Shown here: in pieces, positions 8,394 to 17,853 of the stretch
Numbering within the stretch: the first letter of the stretch is position 1
Layout: each line of letters starts with the position of its first letter
Source of the DNA: Streptosporangium carneum
GTDB taxonomy: Bacteria; Actinomycetota; Actinomycetes; Streptosporangiales; Streptosporangiaceae
Direction: 5' to 3'
Assembly: GCF_027922005.1 (NCBI RefSeq)
Contig: NZ_BSEV01000003.1
Location: 186,001-250,000, forward strand
Length of the DNA stretch: 64,000 nt
The notes under the pieces: generated by a model
The model's input: the letters and a program-made list of their open reading frames with translations, nothing else
Databases searched by the model: none
What the model was told of the DNA's origin: nothing
Made by a program: the position numbers and the translations under genes

Positions 8394-9366
8394 CGAAACC
8401 CTCCCCGGTCAGGCCGACGAACACGTCCTCGAGGCTCGGCCGCTGCACGGCCAGGCCCCGTACCGCGACTCCTCCGGCGACCAGCGCCGCGCAGACCCGC
8501 TCGGGAGCCTCCTCGCCCAGTTCCGCGCCCGCCTCGCCGTCGCCGGACCTGACTCCCCTCAGTCCCAGGGCCGCCAGCACGGCCGCCGCCTCCGCGGTGT
8601 CCGGCGTCTCCACTCTGATCCTGACCGTCTCCCCCGCCCTGAGCTCGGCGATGGGCCCCTGCGCGACCAGCCGCCCCGCCCGCATGACCGCGACGTGGGA
8701 GCACATCTGCTCGATCTCGGCCAGCAGGTGGGAGGAGACGAACACGGTCGTCCCCTCGTCGGCGATCTCCTTGACCAGGGCGCGCACCTCACGGGTGCCC
8801 TGCGGGTCCAGGCCGTTGGTCGGCTCGTCGAGGACCAGCAGTTCCCTGGGGCCGAGCAGGGCGGCGGCGATCGCCAGCCGCTGGCGCATGCCCAGGGAGT
8901 AGGCGCGGTAGCGCTTGCGGGCGGCGGCGGTCAGTCCCACCCTGTCGAGGGCGAGCCCGATCCTGGCCGTGGCCGTGCGGGGGTCGGCGGCGGGGTCGGC
9001 CGCGTCGTAGCGGCGCAGGTTGGCCTCGCCCGACAGGTAGGGGTAGAAGGAGGGCCCCTCGACCAGCGCTCCGACCCGGGACAGCACGGCGGGCAGCCCT
9101 CTCGGCATGGAGACGCCCAGCAGCTCCCAGCTCCCCGAGGACGGGGCGGCCAGGCCGAGCAGCATGCGGATGGTCGTGGTCTTGCCTGACCCGTTCGGGC
9201 CGAGGAAGCCGAAGACCGCGCCTCTGGGCACGGCCAGGTCGAGGCCGTCCACGGCCACCTGGCCGCCCCTGAACCGCTTGGTCAGGCCTCGGGTGACGAT
9301 CGAGCAGTCCTCCGCGGAGGACGTGGGGGGTGTGGAGGGCACGGTCGCCTCCTGGACGGTCAGCAC
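8380..9366 (-). CDS. ABC transporter ATP-binding protein
   Basis: 328 residues. Walker A GPNGSGKTTT lies near residue 55, the signature YSLGMRQRLAIA near 155, Walker B LLVLDEPTNGLDP near 172, and the switch His follows VFVSSH. The C-terminal 100 residues form the usual regulatory extension of the CcmA/DrrA group. It is the energy subunit for the overlapping downstream permease. The gene lies 163 bases downstream of the LolA-like gene, in the same direction. Confidence 0.9.
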   Translation of the reverse strand: MLTVQEATVPSTPPTSSAEDCSIVTRGLTKRFRGGQVAVDGLDLAVPRGAVFGFLGPNGSGKTTTIRMLLGLAAPSSGSWELLGVSMPRGLPAVLSRVGALVEGPSFYPYLSGEANLRRYDAADPAADPRTATARIGLALDRVGLTAAARKRYRAYSLGMRQRLAIAAALLGPRELLVLDEPTNGLDPQGTREVRALVKEIADEGTTVFVSSHLLAEIEQMCSHVAVMRAGRLVAQGPIAELRAGETVRIRVETPDTAEAAAVLAALGLRGVRSGDGEAGAELGEEAPERVCAALVAGGVAVRGLAVQRPSLEDVFVGLTGEGFDVDG

Positions 9367-9529
9367 GGCTCTCCTGCCAGTGTCGGTGTTCCTGGGACGG
9401 GGGCGTCTCCCGAGGCGAGGACGCCGCGCACGGCGTCCCCCGGCTCTCGTCGAGCCCCGGGGCCGTGGGGCGCGCGGACGCGCTCCCCACGGCCGTCCGC
9501 CAGGAGTCGCGCGTCTCCCGGCGTCTCGC

Positions 9530-10732
9530 TCATCTCCGCCCGGCCGCCTCTGCCAGCTTCTCCGGGGTGACGGCGCCGACCAGCAGGCGGCCGTCGTCGG
9601 TCAGCAGCGCGGACACCAGCTTGGTCTGGACGACCCTGCCGTTGCCCCACGCCCCGCTGACCGGCTTGGCGGACTTCAGCAGGGCGTCGACGATGGCGTT
9701 CGCGTCCTGCCCGCCCCGGCCGTCACCCTGTCCGCCGCCCTGTCCGCTGCCCTGGCCGTCGCTCTGCCCGCCGCCCCGGCCCTGCGAGAGTCCGGCCTTG
9801 AGGTCCTTCTCCGAGAACGGCAGCACCGCGACCGAGGTCCAGCCCTCGCCGACGGTCTTGATCGTCTCCCTCAGCCCCTCCGCCCTGTCGTGCTCGGCTC
9901 CGCTCTCCTGGTCGCGCGCGCCGAAGGTCCGCTCCTCGACCTTCGCGCCCGCGGGCGGGGTGAAGGTGAAGTTCTCCGCGGCGGGCGGGGTGAAGGTGAC
10001 CGAGGTGAAGCCGATCTCGAAGGCCGGCTCGGCCGCGCTCCTGGCGTAGACCTGGACCCGCAGCGGGACGAAGGTCTCCCCGTCGAGCGCCAGCTTGACC
10101 TCCCTGATCAGGGAGGCGCCGTCCTTCGGCTTCAGGACGAGCTGGTAGGCGGGCCGGTCGGCGACCCTCTCGGTGTTGGTCACCTCGACCACGGTGTCGG
10201 CCTGTGCCCGCCGCAGCACCTCCGCCGCGGTCAGCTGCGGGGTGGCGGCCGTCGGCAGTGCCTTCTCAGGGCCTGCCCCCTGCCGGGCGTCCGCGCCCTT
10301 GATCCGGGTGGCCTTGTTGGCGTCGCTCTCCCACAGCCAGACCTGGTTCCCGTTGGCGATCAGGTCGGTCTCGCTCATCCGTCCCGGAAGGGCGAGCCTG
10401 ACCCGGCCCTCGCCGCCGTACCAGACCTTGAGCTCGTGGGAGCCCGCGAGCAGCGCGGCGGGAGAGGTGCCGCCCATGCCCGCGACCTCGGGCAGCCCGG
10501 GAAGGCCGAGGGAGGCGGTCTGGATGACGGTGCCCGACATGGGTTTCACGTCCGCCCTGGTGGCCTTGGTCGCGTCCGCGAGCAGCTGCTCGGCGGTGCG
10601 CTCGGGCAACGCCGGTTCGCCCTGCACCGCGGCGATGACCGGGCCCGCGCCGAGGGCCCCCGCGACCACCGCGATCGCGGCGACCGGCACGCCCCACCTC
10701 ATCGCGCGGCCCCGTCTGGTTCGCTCTGACAT
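9530..10732 (-). CDS. LolA/RseB-fold exported protein
   Basis: 400 residues. The N-terminal signal segment (MRWGVPVAAIAVVAGALGAG, near residues 11-30) leaves the protein outside or anchored. The body has the LolA/RseB-like beta pattern often annotated in actinobacteria as outer-membrane lipoprotein carrier protein: LLADATKA..., GTVIQTASLGLP, KVWYGGEGRVRLAL, NGNQVWLWESDANKATRI. An unusual Gly/Gln-rich low-complexity insert (GQGSGQGGGQGDGRGGQ) lies near 315-335. With no outer membrane, a carrier role is unlikely. Sensing or lipid/lipoprotein binding next to the ABC exporter and the divergent sensor kinase is a reasonable inference. Confidence 0.75.
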   Translation of the reverse strand: MSERTRRGRAMRWGVPVAAIAVVAGALGAGPVIAAVQGEPALPERTAEQLLADATKATRADVKPMSGTVIQTASLGLPGLPEVAGMGGTSPAALLAGSHELKVWYGGEGRVRLALPGRMSETDLIANGNQVWLWESDANKATRIKGADARQGAGPEKALPTAATPQLTAAEVLRRAQADTVVEVTNTERVADRPAYQLVLKPKDGASLIREVKLALDGETFVPLRVQVYARSAAEPAFEIGFTSVTFTPPAAENFTFTPPAGAKVEERTFGARDQESGAEHDRAEGLRETIKTVGEGWTSVAVLPFSEKDLKAGLSQGRGGGQSDGQGSGQGGGQGDGRGGQDANAIVDALLKSAKPVSGAWGNGRVVQTKLVSALLTDDGRLLVGAVTPEKLAEAAGRR

Positions 10733-10800
10733 GTCACTCCCTCACGGTATTGCGTCAATCGCTGTCATCCGCAGCTTGCGTGACGGCTCCTGTGCCGAAG

Positions 10801-10846
10801 CTGAGACAGACTGAGAGGGCTCACAGGGTTCTCAGCGGCCTCTCAG
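10801..10846. promoter_or_regulatory. Array of CTGAGA half-sites in divergent promoter region
   Basis: Four copies of one word lie between the LolA-like gene and the response-regulator gene: CTGAGA at 10801, CTGAGAG at 10811, TTCTCAG at 10829 and CTCTCAG at 10840. The first two are direct at 10-base spacing; the last two are inverted relative to them. This is what one expects of an OmpR-family binding site for the adjacent regulator, but it is only a pattern. Confidence 0.5.
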
Positions 10847-10890
10847 GACCGCTGCCCGAAGATGGGGCGAGTCGGTGAAGGCGGTGGGGA

Positions 10891-11565
10891 ATGCGGGTTC
10901 TCGTCGTGGAGGACGAGCGGCGGATGGCCGCGGCGCTGCAGCGCGGGCTGCAGGCCGAGGGGTTCGCGGTCGATCTCGCGCACGACGGCGAGGAGGGCCT
11001 GCACCTGGCCAGGCACGGCGACTACGACGTGGTCGTGCTGGACATCATGCTGCCCAGGATCTCCGGCTACAACGTCTGCAAGCAGTTGCGGGCCGAGGAG
11101 AACTGGGTGCCGATCCTGATGCTGTCGGCCAAGGACGGCGAGTACGACATGGCCGACGGGCTCGACCTGGGCGCCGACGACTACCTGACCAAGCCGTTCT
11201 CCTACGTCGTGCTCGTGGCCAGGCTCAGGGCGCTGCTGCGGCGCGGCGCGAACCGGCGTCCCGCCGTGCTGCTGGCCGGGGACCTGTCGCTGGACCCCGC
11301 GCGGCGGCGGGTCGCCAGGGGCCAGCGGCCCGTCGAGCTGACGCCCAGGGAGTTCGCGCTCCTGGAGTACCTGATGCGCCGCCATGACGAGGTGGTCTCC
11401 AAGTCCGAGATCCTGGAACACGTGTGGGACACCTTCGACACCGATCCCAACGTGGTCGAGGTCTACGTGGGCTACCTGCGCCGCAAGATCGACGTGCCGT
11501 TCTCGAGGAACGCGCTGCAGACCGTACGGGGAGCCGGATATCGGCTGGCGGGCGATGGCGGCTGA
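10891..11565 (+). CDS. OmpR/PhoB family response regulator
   Basis: 224 residues. An N-terminal receiver carries the acidic pair (VVEDE), the phospho-acceptor Asp in VVVLDIMLPR, and the Lys of DYLTKPFSY. The winged-helix C-terminus (residues about 125-222) has the family blocks ELTPREFALLEYLM and VVEVYVGYLRRKID. It overlaps the kinase gene by 11 bases, so the pair is coupled. It is divergent from the LolA-like/ABC operon, its most likely target. Confidence 0.93.
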   Translation: MRVLVVEDERRMAAALQRGLQAEGFAVDLAHDGEEGLHLARHGDYDVVVLDIMLPRISGYNVCKQLRAEENWVPILMLSAKDGEYDMADGLDLGADDYLTKPFSYVVLVARLRALLRRGANRRPAVLLAGDLSLDPARRRVARGQRPVELTPREFALLEYLMRRHDEVVSKSEILEHVWDTFDTDPNVVEVYVGYLRRKIDVPFSRNALQTVRGAGYRLAGDGG

Positions 11566-13021
11566 TCCGCCCGGCGGAAGGACGCGCCGCACCGTCGGCT
11601 GGTGGCGGCGCAAGAGCCTGCGCTTCCGGCTGAGCGCGGTGGCCTCCGCCGTGTTCGCGCTCGCCCTGTTCGTCGCGGCCTACGTGATGATCGGCGTGCT
11701 CGGCCAGGCGCTGCTCACCACCATCGACGACGCGATCTACCAGCGGGCGCGGGACACGGTCTCGCTGGCCGACGCGGGACGGCTGCCCGACGAGATGACC
11801 ACGCCGGACGGCACGCTGCTGCAGGTGATCGACGGCGCGGGGCGGATCACCCACGCCACCACGGGCACCGACAGGCTGGTCCCGCTGCTGGACGCCGGGG
11901 AACGGGCCACGGCGGTCGCCAGGGGCTCCGCCAGGTTCGTCAACGGCGAGCCGTACGGGATCCCGCACGTGCTGCGGGTGCGGGTGCTCAGCGCCGACCG
12001 GGGACAGACGGTGATCGCCGCCCGCCCCTTCGGCGAGGTGGAGACCAGCATCCGCACCGCCGGTCACGTGCTGGTCGTCGGCACGCCGCTGCTGCTGGTG
12101 CTGCTCGCGGGGGCCAGTTGGGTGATCGTCGGCAGGACGTTGCGTCCCATCGCCGCGCTGCGCCGGGGAGCGGACGAGATCACCGACACCGCCCGTTCCC
12201 GGCGTCTGCCGGTGCCCGAGGCGCGCGACGAGGTGCACAGTCTCGCCACCACGCTCAACGACATGCTGGCCCGCCTGGAGAGGGCCGACGCGCGCCAGCG
12301 GGCCCTGGTCTCCGACGCGGCGCACGAGCTGCGCAGCCCGTTGGCCAGCATCCGGCTCCAGCTGGAGGTGGCGCTCGGCCATCCCGAGGGGCAGGAGTGG
12401 AGGGAGACCGCCGAGGGCGTGCTCGAGGACACCATGCGCCTGGCCAGGCTGGCCGAGGACCTGCTGGCCCTGGCCCGCCTCGACGAGCGCGGCGGCGTGC
12501 CAGGGCGCAGGGAGCCCGTCGAGCTGGACCAGTTGATCCCCCAGACCGCCGAGCGGTACGGCGAGGCCGTCGCGGTGCGGATCGCGGGCCGCTCGGCGGA
12601 ACGCCGCACGGAGCCGGAGCCCGGGACAGAGGCAGGGGCAGGAACGGGGACGGGGACGGGGCAGCCGGGGAACGGGCCGATCGTGGTGACAGGAGACGCG
12701 CTCGACCTGGGGCGGGTGCTGGTCAACCTCGTGGACAACGCGCTGCGTCACACGACGACCCGGGTGGTCGTCGAGCTGCGCGCCGAGGGCGCGGACGCGG
12801 TGCTGACCGTCACCGACGACGGGCCCGGCATCCCCGAGGCCGACAGGGAGCGCGTCTTCGACCGCTTCACGCGTCTTGACAGCGCGCGCAGCCGCGACGA
12901 GGGCGGCGCGGGTCTCGGCCTGGCGATCGTCAGGGAGACGGTCAACGCCCACGGCGGCGCGGTGCACCTGGAGGACGCCTCGCCTGGTTTGCGGGCTGTC
13001 GTGCGCCTTCCACTATCTTGA
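11555..13021 (+). CDS. Sensor histidine kinase
   Basis: 488 residues. Two membrane helices (near 25-48 and 170-192) flank an extracytoplasmic domain of about 120 residues. A HAMP domain follows, then HisKA with the phospho-His in SDAAHELRSPLASI, then a catalytic domain with N box NLVDNALRHT, G1 DDGPGIP, F box DRFTRLD and G2 GAGLGLAIV. An odd Gly/Thr/Glu insert (EPGTEAGAGTGTGTG) lies between HisKA and the ATP domain. It is the partner of the overlapping response regulator. Its signal is unknown. Confidence 0.93.
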   Translation: MAADPPGGRTRRTVGWWRRKSLRFRLSAVASAVFALALFVAAYVMIGVLGQALLTTIDDAIYQRARDTVSLADAGRLPDEMTTPDGTLLQVIDGAGRITHATTGTDRLVPLLDAGERATAVARGSARFVNGEPYGIPHVLRVRVLSADRGQTVIAARPFGEVETSIRTAGHVLVVGTPLLLVLLAGASWVIVGRTLRPIAALRRGADEITDTARSRRLPVPEARDEVHSLATTLNDMLARLERADARQRALVSDAAHELRSPLASIRLQLEVALGHPEGQEWRETAEGVLEDTMRLARLAEDLLALARLDERGGVPGRREPVELDQLIPQTAERYGEAVAVRIAGRSAERRTEPEPGTEAGAGTGTGTGQPGNGPIVVTGDALDLGRVLVNLVDNALRHTTTRVVVELRAEGADAVLTVTDDGPGIPEADRERVFDRFTRLDSARSRDEGGAGLGLAIVRETVNAHGGAVHLEDASPGLRAVVRLPLS

Positions 13022-13080
13022 CTGAGGCTTATCCATCATGTGATTGGCTGAGGCATGTCGTCCGATCTAGCGTCGCTTCC

Positions 13081-13704
13081 ATGACTTCCGCTGACGGCGG
13101 CGAGCGGGAGCTGATCCTGCGGGTCGCGACCCGGCTTTTCGCCGGCCTGGGATACGACGGGACCTCGATCAGCCAGATCGCCGAAGCCGCCGGGCTGGAC
13201 GTCGCCATGGTCAGCGAGAGCTTCGGCAACAAGCGGGAGCTGTACCTCGCGGTCATGGAGCGTGCCCACCTGGCCGAGTCGGCCGGGCTGGAGAGGTCGG
13301 TCGCGGAGATCGGCGCGGCGCCGCCCGAGGAGGCCCCGGCCGCCCTGCACCGCCTCGTCGACGACTACATCGACTTCTGCGCCCGCAATCCCGAGGTCCC
13401 CGCGCTGTGGGTGCACCGCTGGCTGTCCGACGCCAGCGACGTCACCGAGCTGGAACCGCAGTACGTCCAGCCGCTGGTCCAGTTCGTCGCCGACGCCCTC
13501 GTCCCCATCACCGCGGGCTCTCCCGACATGAGGTTCGTGATCTGGACGGTGATCTGGTCGACCCACGCCTTCTCCCGCGGCGGGGTGCTCGACGAGAACG
13601 GCGAGCGCCGCGGCCCCGAGGACCCCGAGACCCTGCGCCGCTTCCGCGCCCACATGCACAAGATGGTGCACTGCACCCTCGAACTGCCGGGGAGCCCGCC
13701 CTGA
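13081..13704 (+). CDS. TetR family transcriptional regulator
   Basis: 207 residues. The N-terminal HTH is typical (LILRVATRLFAGLGYDGTSISQIAEAAGLDVAMV, given in part), with the FGNKRELYLAVME stretch in place of the usual YF.SKE.L. The ATG at 13081 is chosen because the domain begins there; an upstream in-frame start at 13018 would add a sequence unlike the family. The gene lies 91 bases upstream of the PLP-enzyme gene on the same strand, which it may control. The ligand is unknown. Confidence 0.88.
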   Translation: MTSADGGERELILRVATRLFAGLGYDGTSISQIAEAAGLDVAMVSESFGNKRELYLAVMERAHLAESAGLERSVAEIGAAPPEEAPAALHRLVDDYIDFCARNPEVPALWVHRWLSDASDVTELEPQYVQPLVQFVADALVPITAGSPDMRFVIWTVIWSTHAFSRGGVLDENGERRGPEDPETLRRFRAHMHKMVHCTLELPGSPP

Positions 13705-13794
13705 CCTCTTCTCCTCCCGCCCGTCCCTCCTTCCCCCGCCCCCATGGGCTCGCGCGGGCCGTGCCCGCGTGAGCCGTACCCCCTGAGGAGATCC

Positions 13795-15213
13795 ATGAGC
13801 CTGCCCGAACAGGGCCGCGGCGTCGACGAGCTGCTCGCCGAGATCACCCTGCTCAAGAAGGACGACCTGCCGCTGCGCGGCGGCAGGGTGACCGCGTACG
13901 TCTACGACACCGGACGCCCCGAGGTGCACGAGGCCGCGGCGCGCGCGTACTTCGAGATGCTCGAGGTCAACACCCTCGACCCGACGGCCTTCCCCAGTGT
14001 CGTGGAGATGGAGAGGCAGGTGGTCGGCGCGGTCGCCGGGCTGCTCGGCGGCGGGCACGGCATCTTCACCAGCGGCGGCACCGAGTCGATCATGCTGGCG
14101 GTGAAGGCCGCGAGGGACTCGCGGAGGACCGCGGGCCGTCCGCGGATGGCGGTCCCGGTCACCGCGCACCCGGCCTTCCACAAGGCCGCCCACTACCTGG
14201 GGGTCGTGATCGACCCGGTGCCGGTCGACCCGGTGACGTTCCGCGCCGTCCCGTCCGCGGTCGAGGCCGCGCTCACCGAGGACACGATCCTGGTCGTCGC
14301 CTCCGCGCCCTCGTACCCGCAGGGAGTGGTCGACCCGGTCGCCGAGATCGCCGGGATCGCCTCGGCGCGCGGCGTGCCGTGCCACGTGGACGCCTGCGTG
14401 GGCGGCTGGCTGCTGCCGTGGCTGCGCGAGGCGGGGGCGGCGGTCCCGCCGTTCGACCTGTCGGTGCCCGGCGTCACCTCGATAAGCTGCGACCTCCACA
14501 AGTTCGGCTACGCCCCCAAGGGCGCCTCGGTCGTGCTGTTCGCCGACGCGGGGCTGCGGCGCAGGGCGTACTTCGCCTCGGCCTCCTGGCCCGGCTACGC
14601 CGTCGTCAACGCAGGCGTGCAGAGCTCGAAGTCGGCGGGCCCGCTGGGCGGCGCGTGGGCCACCCTCCAGGCCCTGGGCCGCGAGGGCTATCTCGAGCTC
14701 GGCCGCGTCACCCTCGCCGCGGCCCGCAGGCTCCGTGAGGGCGTCGCGGCGGTCCCCGGGCTGCGGGTGCTCGGCGATCCCGATTCGGCCCTGGTGGCCT
14801 TCGGGTCGGACGAGGTGGACGTGTTCGCGCTGTCGGACGAGGCGAGGAGGCGGGGCTGGTTCCTGCAACCGCAGCTGTCCTACGCGGGCATTCCGGCCAA
14901 CATCCACGTCACGGTGACCGGGGTGACCCTGCGGGGCGTCGAGGCGATGATCGAGGTGATCGCCGAGTCGGCCGCCGCGGCGCGGGAGCGCGGTCCCGTC
15001 GAGCTGCCGCAGGGGCTGGTCGAGCTCGTCACGGAGCTGGACCTCGACACGCTGGACGACACCGCCTTCGGCGCGTTCGCCTCGGCCCTCGGCGTCGAGC
15101 TCGGTGGCGCGGGCCAGCCGGAGATGGCCGTGGTCAACGCGGTTCTGGACGCGCTGCCCGCCGACAGGCGCGAGGCGGTGCTGGTCCGCTTCCTCTCGGT
15201 GATCTACAGCTGA
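13795..15213 (+). CDS. PLP-dependent decarboxylase/lyase of the sphingosine-phosphate-lyase group
   Basis: 472 residues of the group II pyridoxal-phosphate fold. Visible are the phosphate-binding FTSGGTESIMLAVKAAR, the stacking region AHPAFHKAAHYLG, the cofactor Asp in HVDACVGGW, and the Schiff-base Lys in CDLHKFGYAPKG. This combination matches the sphingosine-1-phosphate lyase / glutamate decarboxylase branch, usually annotated simply as aspartate aminotransferase family. The true substrate cannot be told. A GAGGAG site seven bases upstream supports the ATG at 13795. Confidence 0.85.
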   Translation: MSLPEQGRGVDELLAEITLLKKDDLPLRGGRVTAYVYDTGRPEVHEAAARAYFEMLEVNTLDPTAFPSVVEMERQVVGAVAGLLGGGHGIFTSGGTESIMLAVKAARDSRRTAGRPRMAVPVTAHPAFHKAAHYLGVVIDPVPVDPVTFRAVPSAVEAALTEDTILVVASAPSYPQGVVDPVAEIAGIASARGVPCHVDACVGGWLLPWLREAGAAVPPFDLSVPGVTSISCDLHKFGYAPKGASVVLFADAGLRRRAYFASASWPGYAVVNAGVQSSKSAGPLGGAWATLQALGREGYLELGRVTLAAARRLREGVAAVPGLRVLGDPDSALVAFGSDEVDVFALSDEARRRGWFLQPQLSYAGIPANIHVTVTGVTLRGVEAMIEVIAESAAAARERGPVELPQGLVELVTELDLDTLDDTAFGAFASALGVELGGAGQPEMAVVNAVLDALPADRREAVLVRFLSVIYS

Positions 15214-15539
15214 CCGTGGGTTCCGGGCAACATAACAAATCAATTCACTGCGGTAAAGATATTGCGGTAAGCACTCCGCCGGTCGACGATGGGGACGCCT
15301 GCCTTGCGCGCCCCGCCCCCCGGGGCGCCGGGCCCTCCCGGCGGAGAGGGCCGTCGGCATGAGCGAGGCGCCCGCCCCCGCCCACGGGGGCGGGCCGCCG
15401 GACTCGACGCGCATCGAGACCTCTCGAAAGGCGAGGCGTGCCCCCGCCTCGCGATCGGGCCACCCGTCCCCCCCACGGGTGGCCCGATCCACTCCCCGGA
15501 CGGCCGCTCCCGCCCGCGACGCGGGAGCGGGGCGAACGG
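15214..15539. other. Gap between convergent genes
   Basis: No credible gene. The first 60 bases are AT-rich for this genome (CATAACAAATCAATTC). The rest is GC-rich with two hairpins: a small GCGAGGCG/CGCCTCGC one at 15431-15452 and a perfect 15-base-pair stem just after it, annotated separately. Confidence 0.7.
15453..15489. terminator. Bidirectional terminator hairpin
   Basis: A perfect 15-base-pair stem (15453-15467 with 15475-15489) with a seven-base loop, between the converging PLP-enzyme and GlxA-type regulator genes. Confidence 0.75.
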
Positions 15540-16478
15540 TCAGCGGAAAGCGCGACGGTAGGCGGCCGGGGTGGTGTCGAGGGCGTTGCGGAAGCGGCGG
15601 CGCAGGTTCACCGCGGAGGAGAGGCCGACGCGCTGGGCGATCGTCTCGACCGGGAGGTCGGTCTCCTCGAGGAAGGCACGGGTGCTGGCGATGCGCCGGC
15701 CCAGGACCCAGCGGCCCGGGGAGATCCCGAGCTGTTCGGAGAAGTGGCGGCTGAGGGTGCGCGGCGACATCCCCGACCGGCTGGCCATGTCCTCCAGCGT
15801 CAACGGGCGGTCGAGGTTGGCGGTGATCCAGTCGAGCAGCGGGGCGAGGGAGTCGGGGACCGGGCCCGTCGTCGGCAGCGCGGGGTACTGGCGCTGGCCG
15901 CCCTCCCGGTGCGGGGCCGCCGACAGCTGACGGCCGATCCGCATCGCCAGGGCGGCGCCGTGGTCGCGCCTGACCTGGTTGAGGCACAGGTCGACGGTGG
16001 TGGCCGTGGCGCCCGCGGTCGCGACGTCGCCGTGATCGACGTACAGCACGGTGGCGTCGGCGCGAACCCGCGGGTAGCGCTGGCTCAGCTCGCCGGTGAG
16101 CTCCCAGTGGGCGGCGGCCTCGCGGCCGTCCAGCAGGCCCAGGCTCGCCGGGACGTGGATGCCCGAGCAGACGCCGACGATCCGGGCGCCGCGGGCGTGA
16201 GCGGCCAGGACGGCGTCACCGAGCTCGGCGGAGAGGTCCGGACCGGGGCACCAGCCCGCGACGATGATCGTGTCGGCCTCGGCCAGGGCCTCCAGTCCGT
16301 CGTTGACGACGATGTCGACGCCCATCGTTGTCGCGATCGGGCCCGGCCGCTCGGCGCAGAGCCGGAAGTCGTAGAAGTGGGGGATGTCGGGGCCGTGGTG
16401 GCCGAACACGGCGGACGCGCAGGTCACCGGATACATCTCCTGCGGCGGGCCGACCAGCGCGACGACGCGATGCTTCAT
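15540..16478 (-). CDS. GlxA/FtrA-type AraC family regulator with DJ-1/PfpI domain
   Basis: 312 residues. The N-terminal DJ-1/PfpI (class-I glutaminase-like) domain has the nucleophile-elbow Cys in IVGVCSGIHVPA. The C-terminal AraC HTH (residues about 215-310) has LTLEDMASRSGMSPRTLSRHF and the VGLSSAVNLRRRFR block. It is divergent from an MFS exporter gene with 53 bases between starts, and probably regulates it. Ligand unknown. Confidence 0.9.
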   Translation of the reverse strand: MKHRVVALVGPPQEMYPVTCASAVFGHHGPDIPHFYDFRLCAERPGPIATTMGVDIVVNDGLEALAEADTIIVAGWCPGPDLSAELGDAVLAAHARGARIVGVCSGIHVPASLGLLDGREAAAHWELTGELSQRYPRVRADATVLYVDHGDVATAGATATTVDLCLNQVRRDHGAALAMRIGRQLSAAPHREGGQRQYPALPTTGPVPDSLAPLLDWITANLDRPLTLEDMASRSGMSPRTLSRHFSEQLGISPGRWVLGRRIASTRAFLEETDLPVETIAQRVGLSSAVNLRRRFRNALDTTPAAYRRAFR

Positions 16479-16493
16479 GGCACGAATGTACTT

Positions 16494-16505
16494 AATGATG
16501 TCATT
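16494..16505. promoter_or_regulatory. AATGA-TG-TCATT palindrome in divergent promoter
   Basis: A perfect 5+5 inverted repeat in the 53 bases between the GlxA-type regulator and the MFS exporter. A further AATGA word lies at about 16540. It is a candidate operator for the regulator. Confidence 0.4.
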
Positions 16506-16531
16506 CTGAGCGTCTGCCTGGGAGCGGCCGG

Positions 16532-17788
16532 ATGTCCAGAATGAGTGGTCATGGAGTTCGTCGAATGACCGCGACCCTTGATCGCGAAGCGGCCCCCGGC
16601 ATCCCGGAAAGGCTCTGGAACAGGGATTTCTCGCTCTACTTCGCCGCCCGGGTGGTGTCGCTGCTGGGCGACGCGATGATGCCGGTCGCGACGGCGCTGG
16701 CGGTCGGGGCCGTCTACGGGGTTTCGGGCGTGGGGTACGTTCTCGCCATCTGGACGGCCCCCTTTGTCCTGTTCATTCTGTTCGGCGGGGTCTTCGCCGA
16801 CCGCGTCGGCGCGCGCGCCATGATGGTCGGCGCGGACCTGGTCCGGATCCTCACCCAGGGCGTGCTCGCCGTCGCCTTCTTCACCGGAACCCCGCCACTG
16901 TGGCTGTTGCTGGTCGCCTCCGCGCTGTCCGGCACGGCCGCCGCCATGTTCCAGCCGGGCGTCAACGGCATGGTCCCGCTCGTCGCGAAGGACCCCCAGC
17001 GCGCCAACGGCACCCTCAAGATCGCCGACGCGGCCACGCAGCTCGGCGGCCCGGTCCTGGCGGGACTCCTGATGGCGCTGACCGGCGCCGGCGCGGTCTA
17101 CGCCTTCGACGCGGGCACCTTCCTGCTGAGCGGCCTCTGCCTGGCGCTGATCAGGATCACCCCCGCAGCCGGGGTCAGGGAGCCCTCGACGGTCCTGCTC
17201 GACCTGCGGCGCGGCTGGACGGAGTTCCGTTCGCGCAGCTGGATGTGGTCGGTCATCCTGGTCTGGGTGTTCTTCGGGGTCCTCGTCTTCGGCCCCTTCA
17301 TCCCGCTGGGCTCCCGGCTGATCGGCGACCGCCTCGGCGAGGCCGCCTACGGCTGGGCCATGGCGGGCCTGGGCACCGGAACCGTGATCGGCGGCCTCGT
17401 CGCGATCCGTCTGCGTCCCTCCCGCCCCCTGGCCGCGGGCGGCGTGGCCCTGATCGGCTTCGCCTGCATCCCCCTGTCGGTCGCCCTGGAGCTTCCGCTT
17501 CCCGCGCTGATGGCCGGCCACCTGCTCGGCGGCGTCTCCTGGGCGTTCTGGTCGGTGATGTGGTCCACCAGCGTCCAGACCCAGGTGGCCCCCGAGGTGC
17601 TCAACCGCGTCACCGCCTACGAGGTGGCCGGCTCGGTCTCCGGCGTGGCGGTGGGCCAGGCACTGGTGGGCCCGGTGTCCTCTGTCGTCGAACCCCGCGA
17701 CCTGCTGCTCCTGTCGACGGGCGTCAGCGTCGCGGTGTGCGCGGCGCTGTTGCTCATCCCGCCGATCCGGCGGCTTCGCCGGGTCTGA
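16532..17788 (+). CDS. MFS efflux transporter (MFS_3/EntS-like)
   Basis: 418 residues with about 12 hydrophobic helices, an N-terminal RLWNRDFSLYFAARVVSLLGDAM segment and the GGVFADRVGARAMM loop-2/3 motif. This resembles the enterobactin-exporter and macrolide-efflux branch. GGAG seven bases before ATG 16532 favours that start; ATG 16565 is an alternative. The gene is divergent from the GlxA-type regulator. The exported compound is unknown. Confidence 0.87.
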   Translation: MSRMSGHGVRRMTATLDREAAPGIPERLWNRDFSLYFAARVVSLLGDAMMPVATALAVGAVYGVSGVGYVLAIWTAPFVLFILFGGVFADRVGARAMMVGADLVRILTQGVLAVAFFTGTPPLWLLLVASALSGTAAAMFQPGVNGMVPLVAKDPQRANGTLKIADAATQLGGPVLAGLLMALTGAGAVYAFDAGTFLLSGLCLALIRITPAAGVREPSTVLLDLRRGWTEFRSRSWMWSVILVWVFFGVLVFGPFIPLGSRLIGDRLGEAAYGWAMAGLGTGTVIGGLVAIRLRPSRPLAAGGVALIGFACIPLSVALELPLPALMAGHLLGGVSWAFWSVMWSTSVQTQVAPEVLNRVTAYEVAGSVSGVAVGQALVGPVSSVVEPRDLLLLSTGVSVAVCAALLLIPPIRRLRRV

Positions 17789-17853
17789 CCGTTCGGGCGG
17801 GAAACGGCGGCGGGCCTCGGACGGGGCCGGTCACCGCGCGAGGCCTCCGTGGG

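Noticed and set aside
13036..15987. Very long minus-strand open frame of 983 codons
   Set aside because: It is antisense to the TetR and PLP-enzyme genes, is Arg/Gly/His-rich nonsense, and has no domain. It is a shadow frame caused by high third-position GC.
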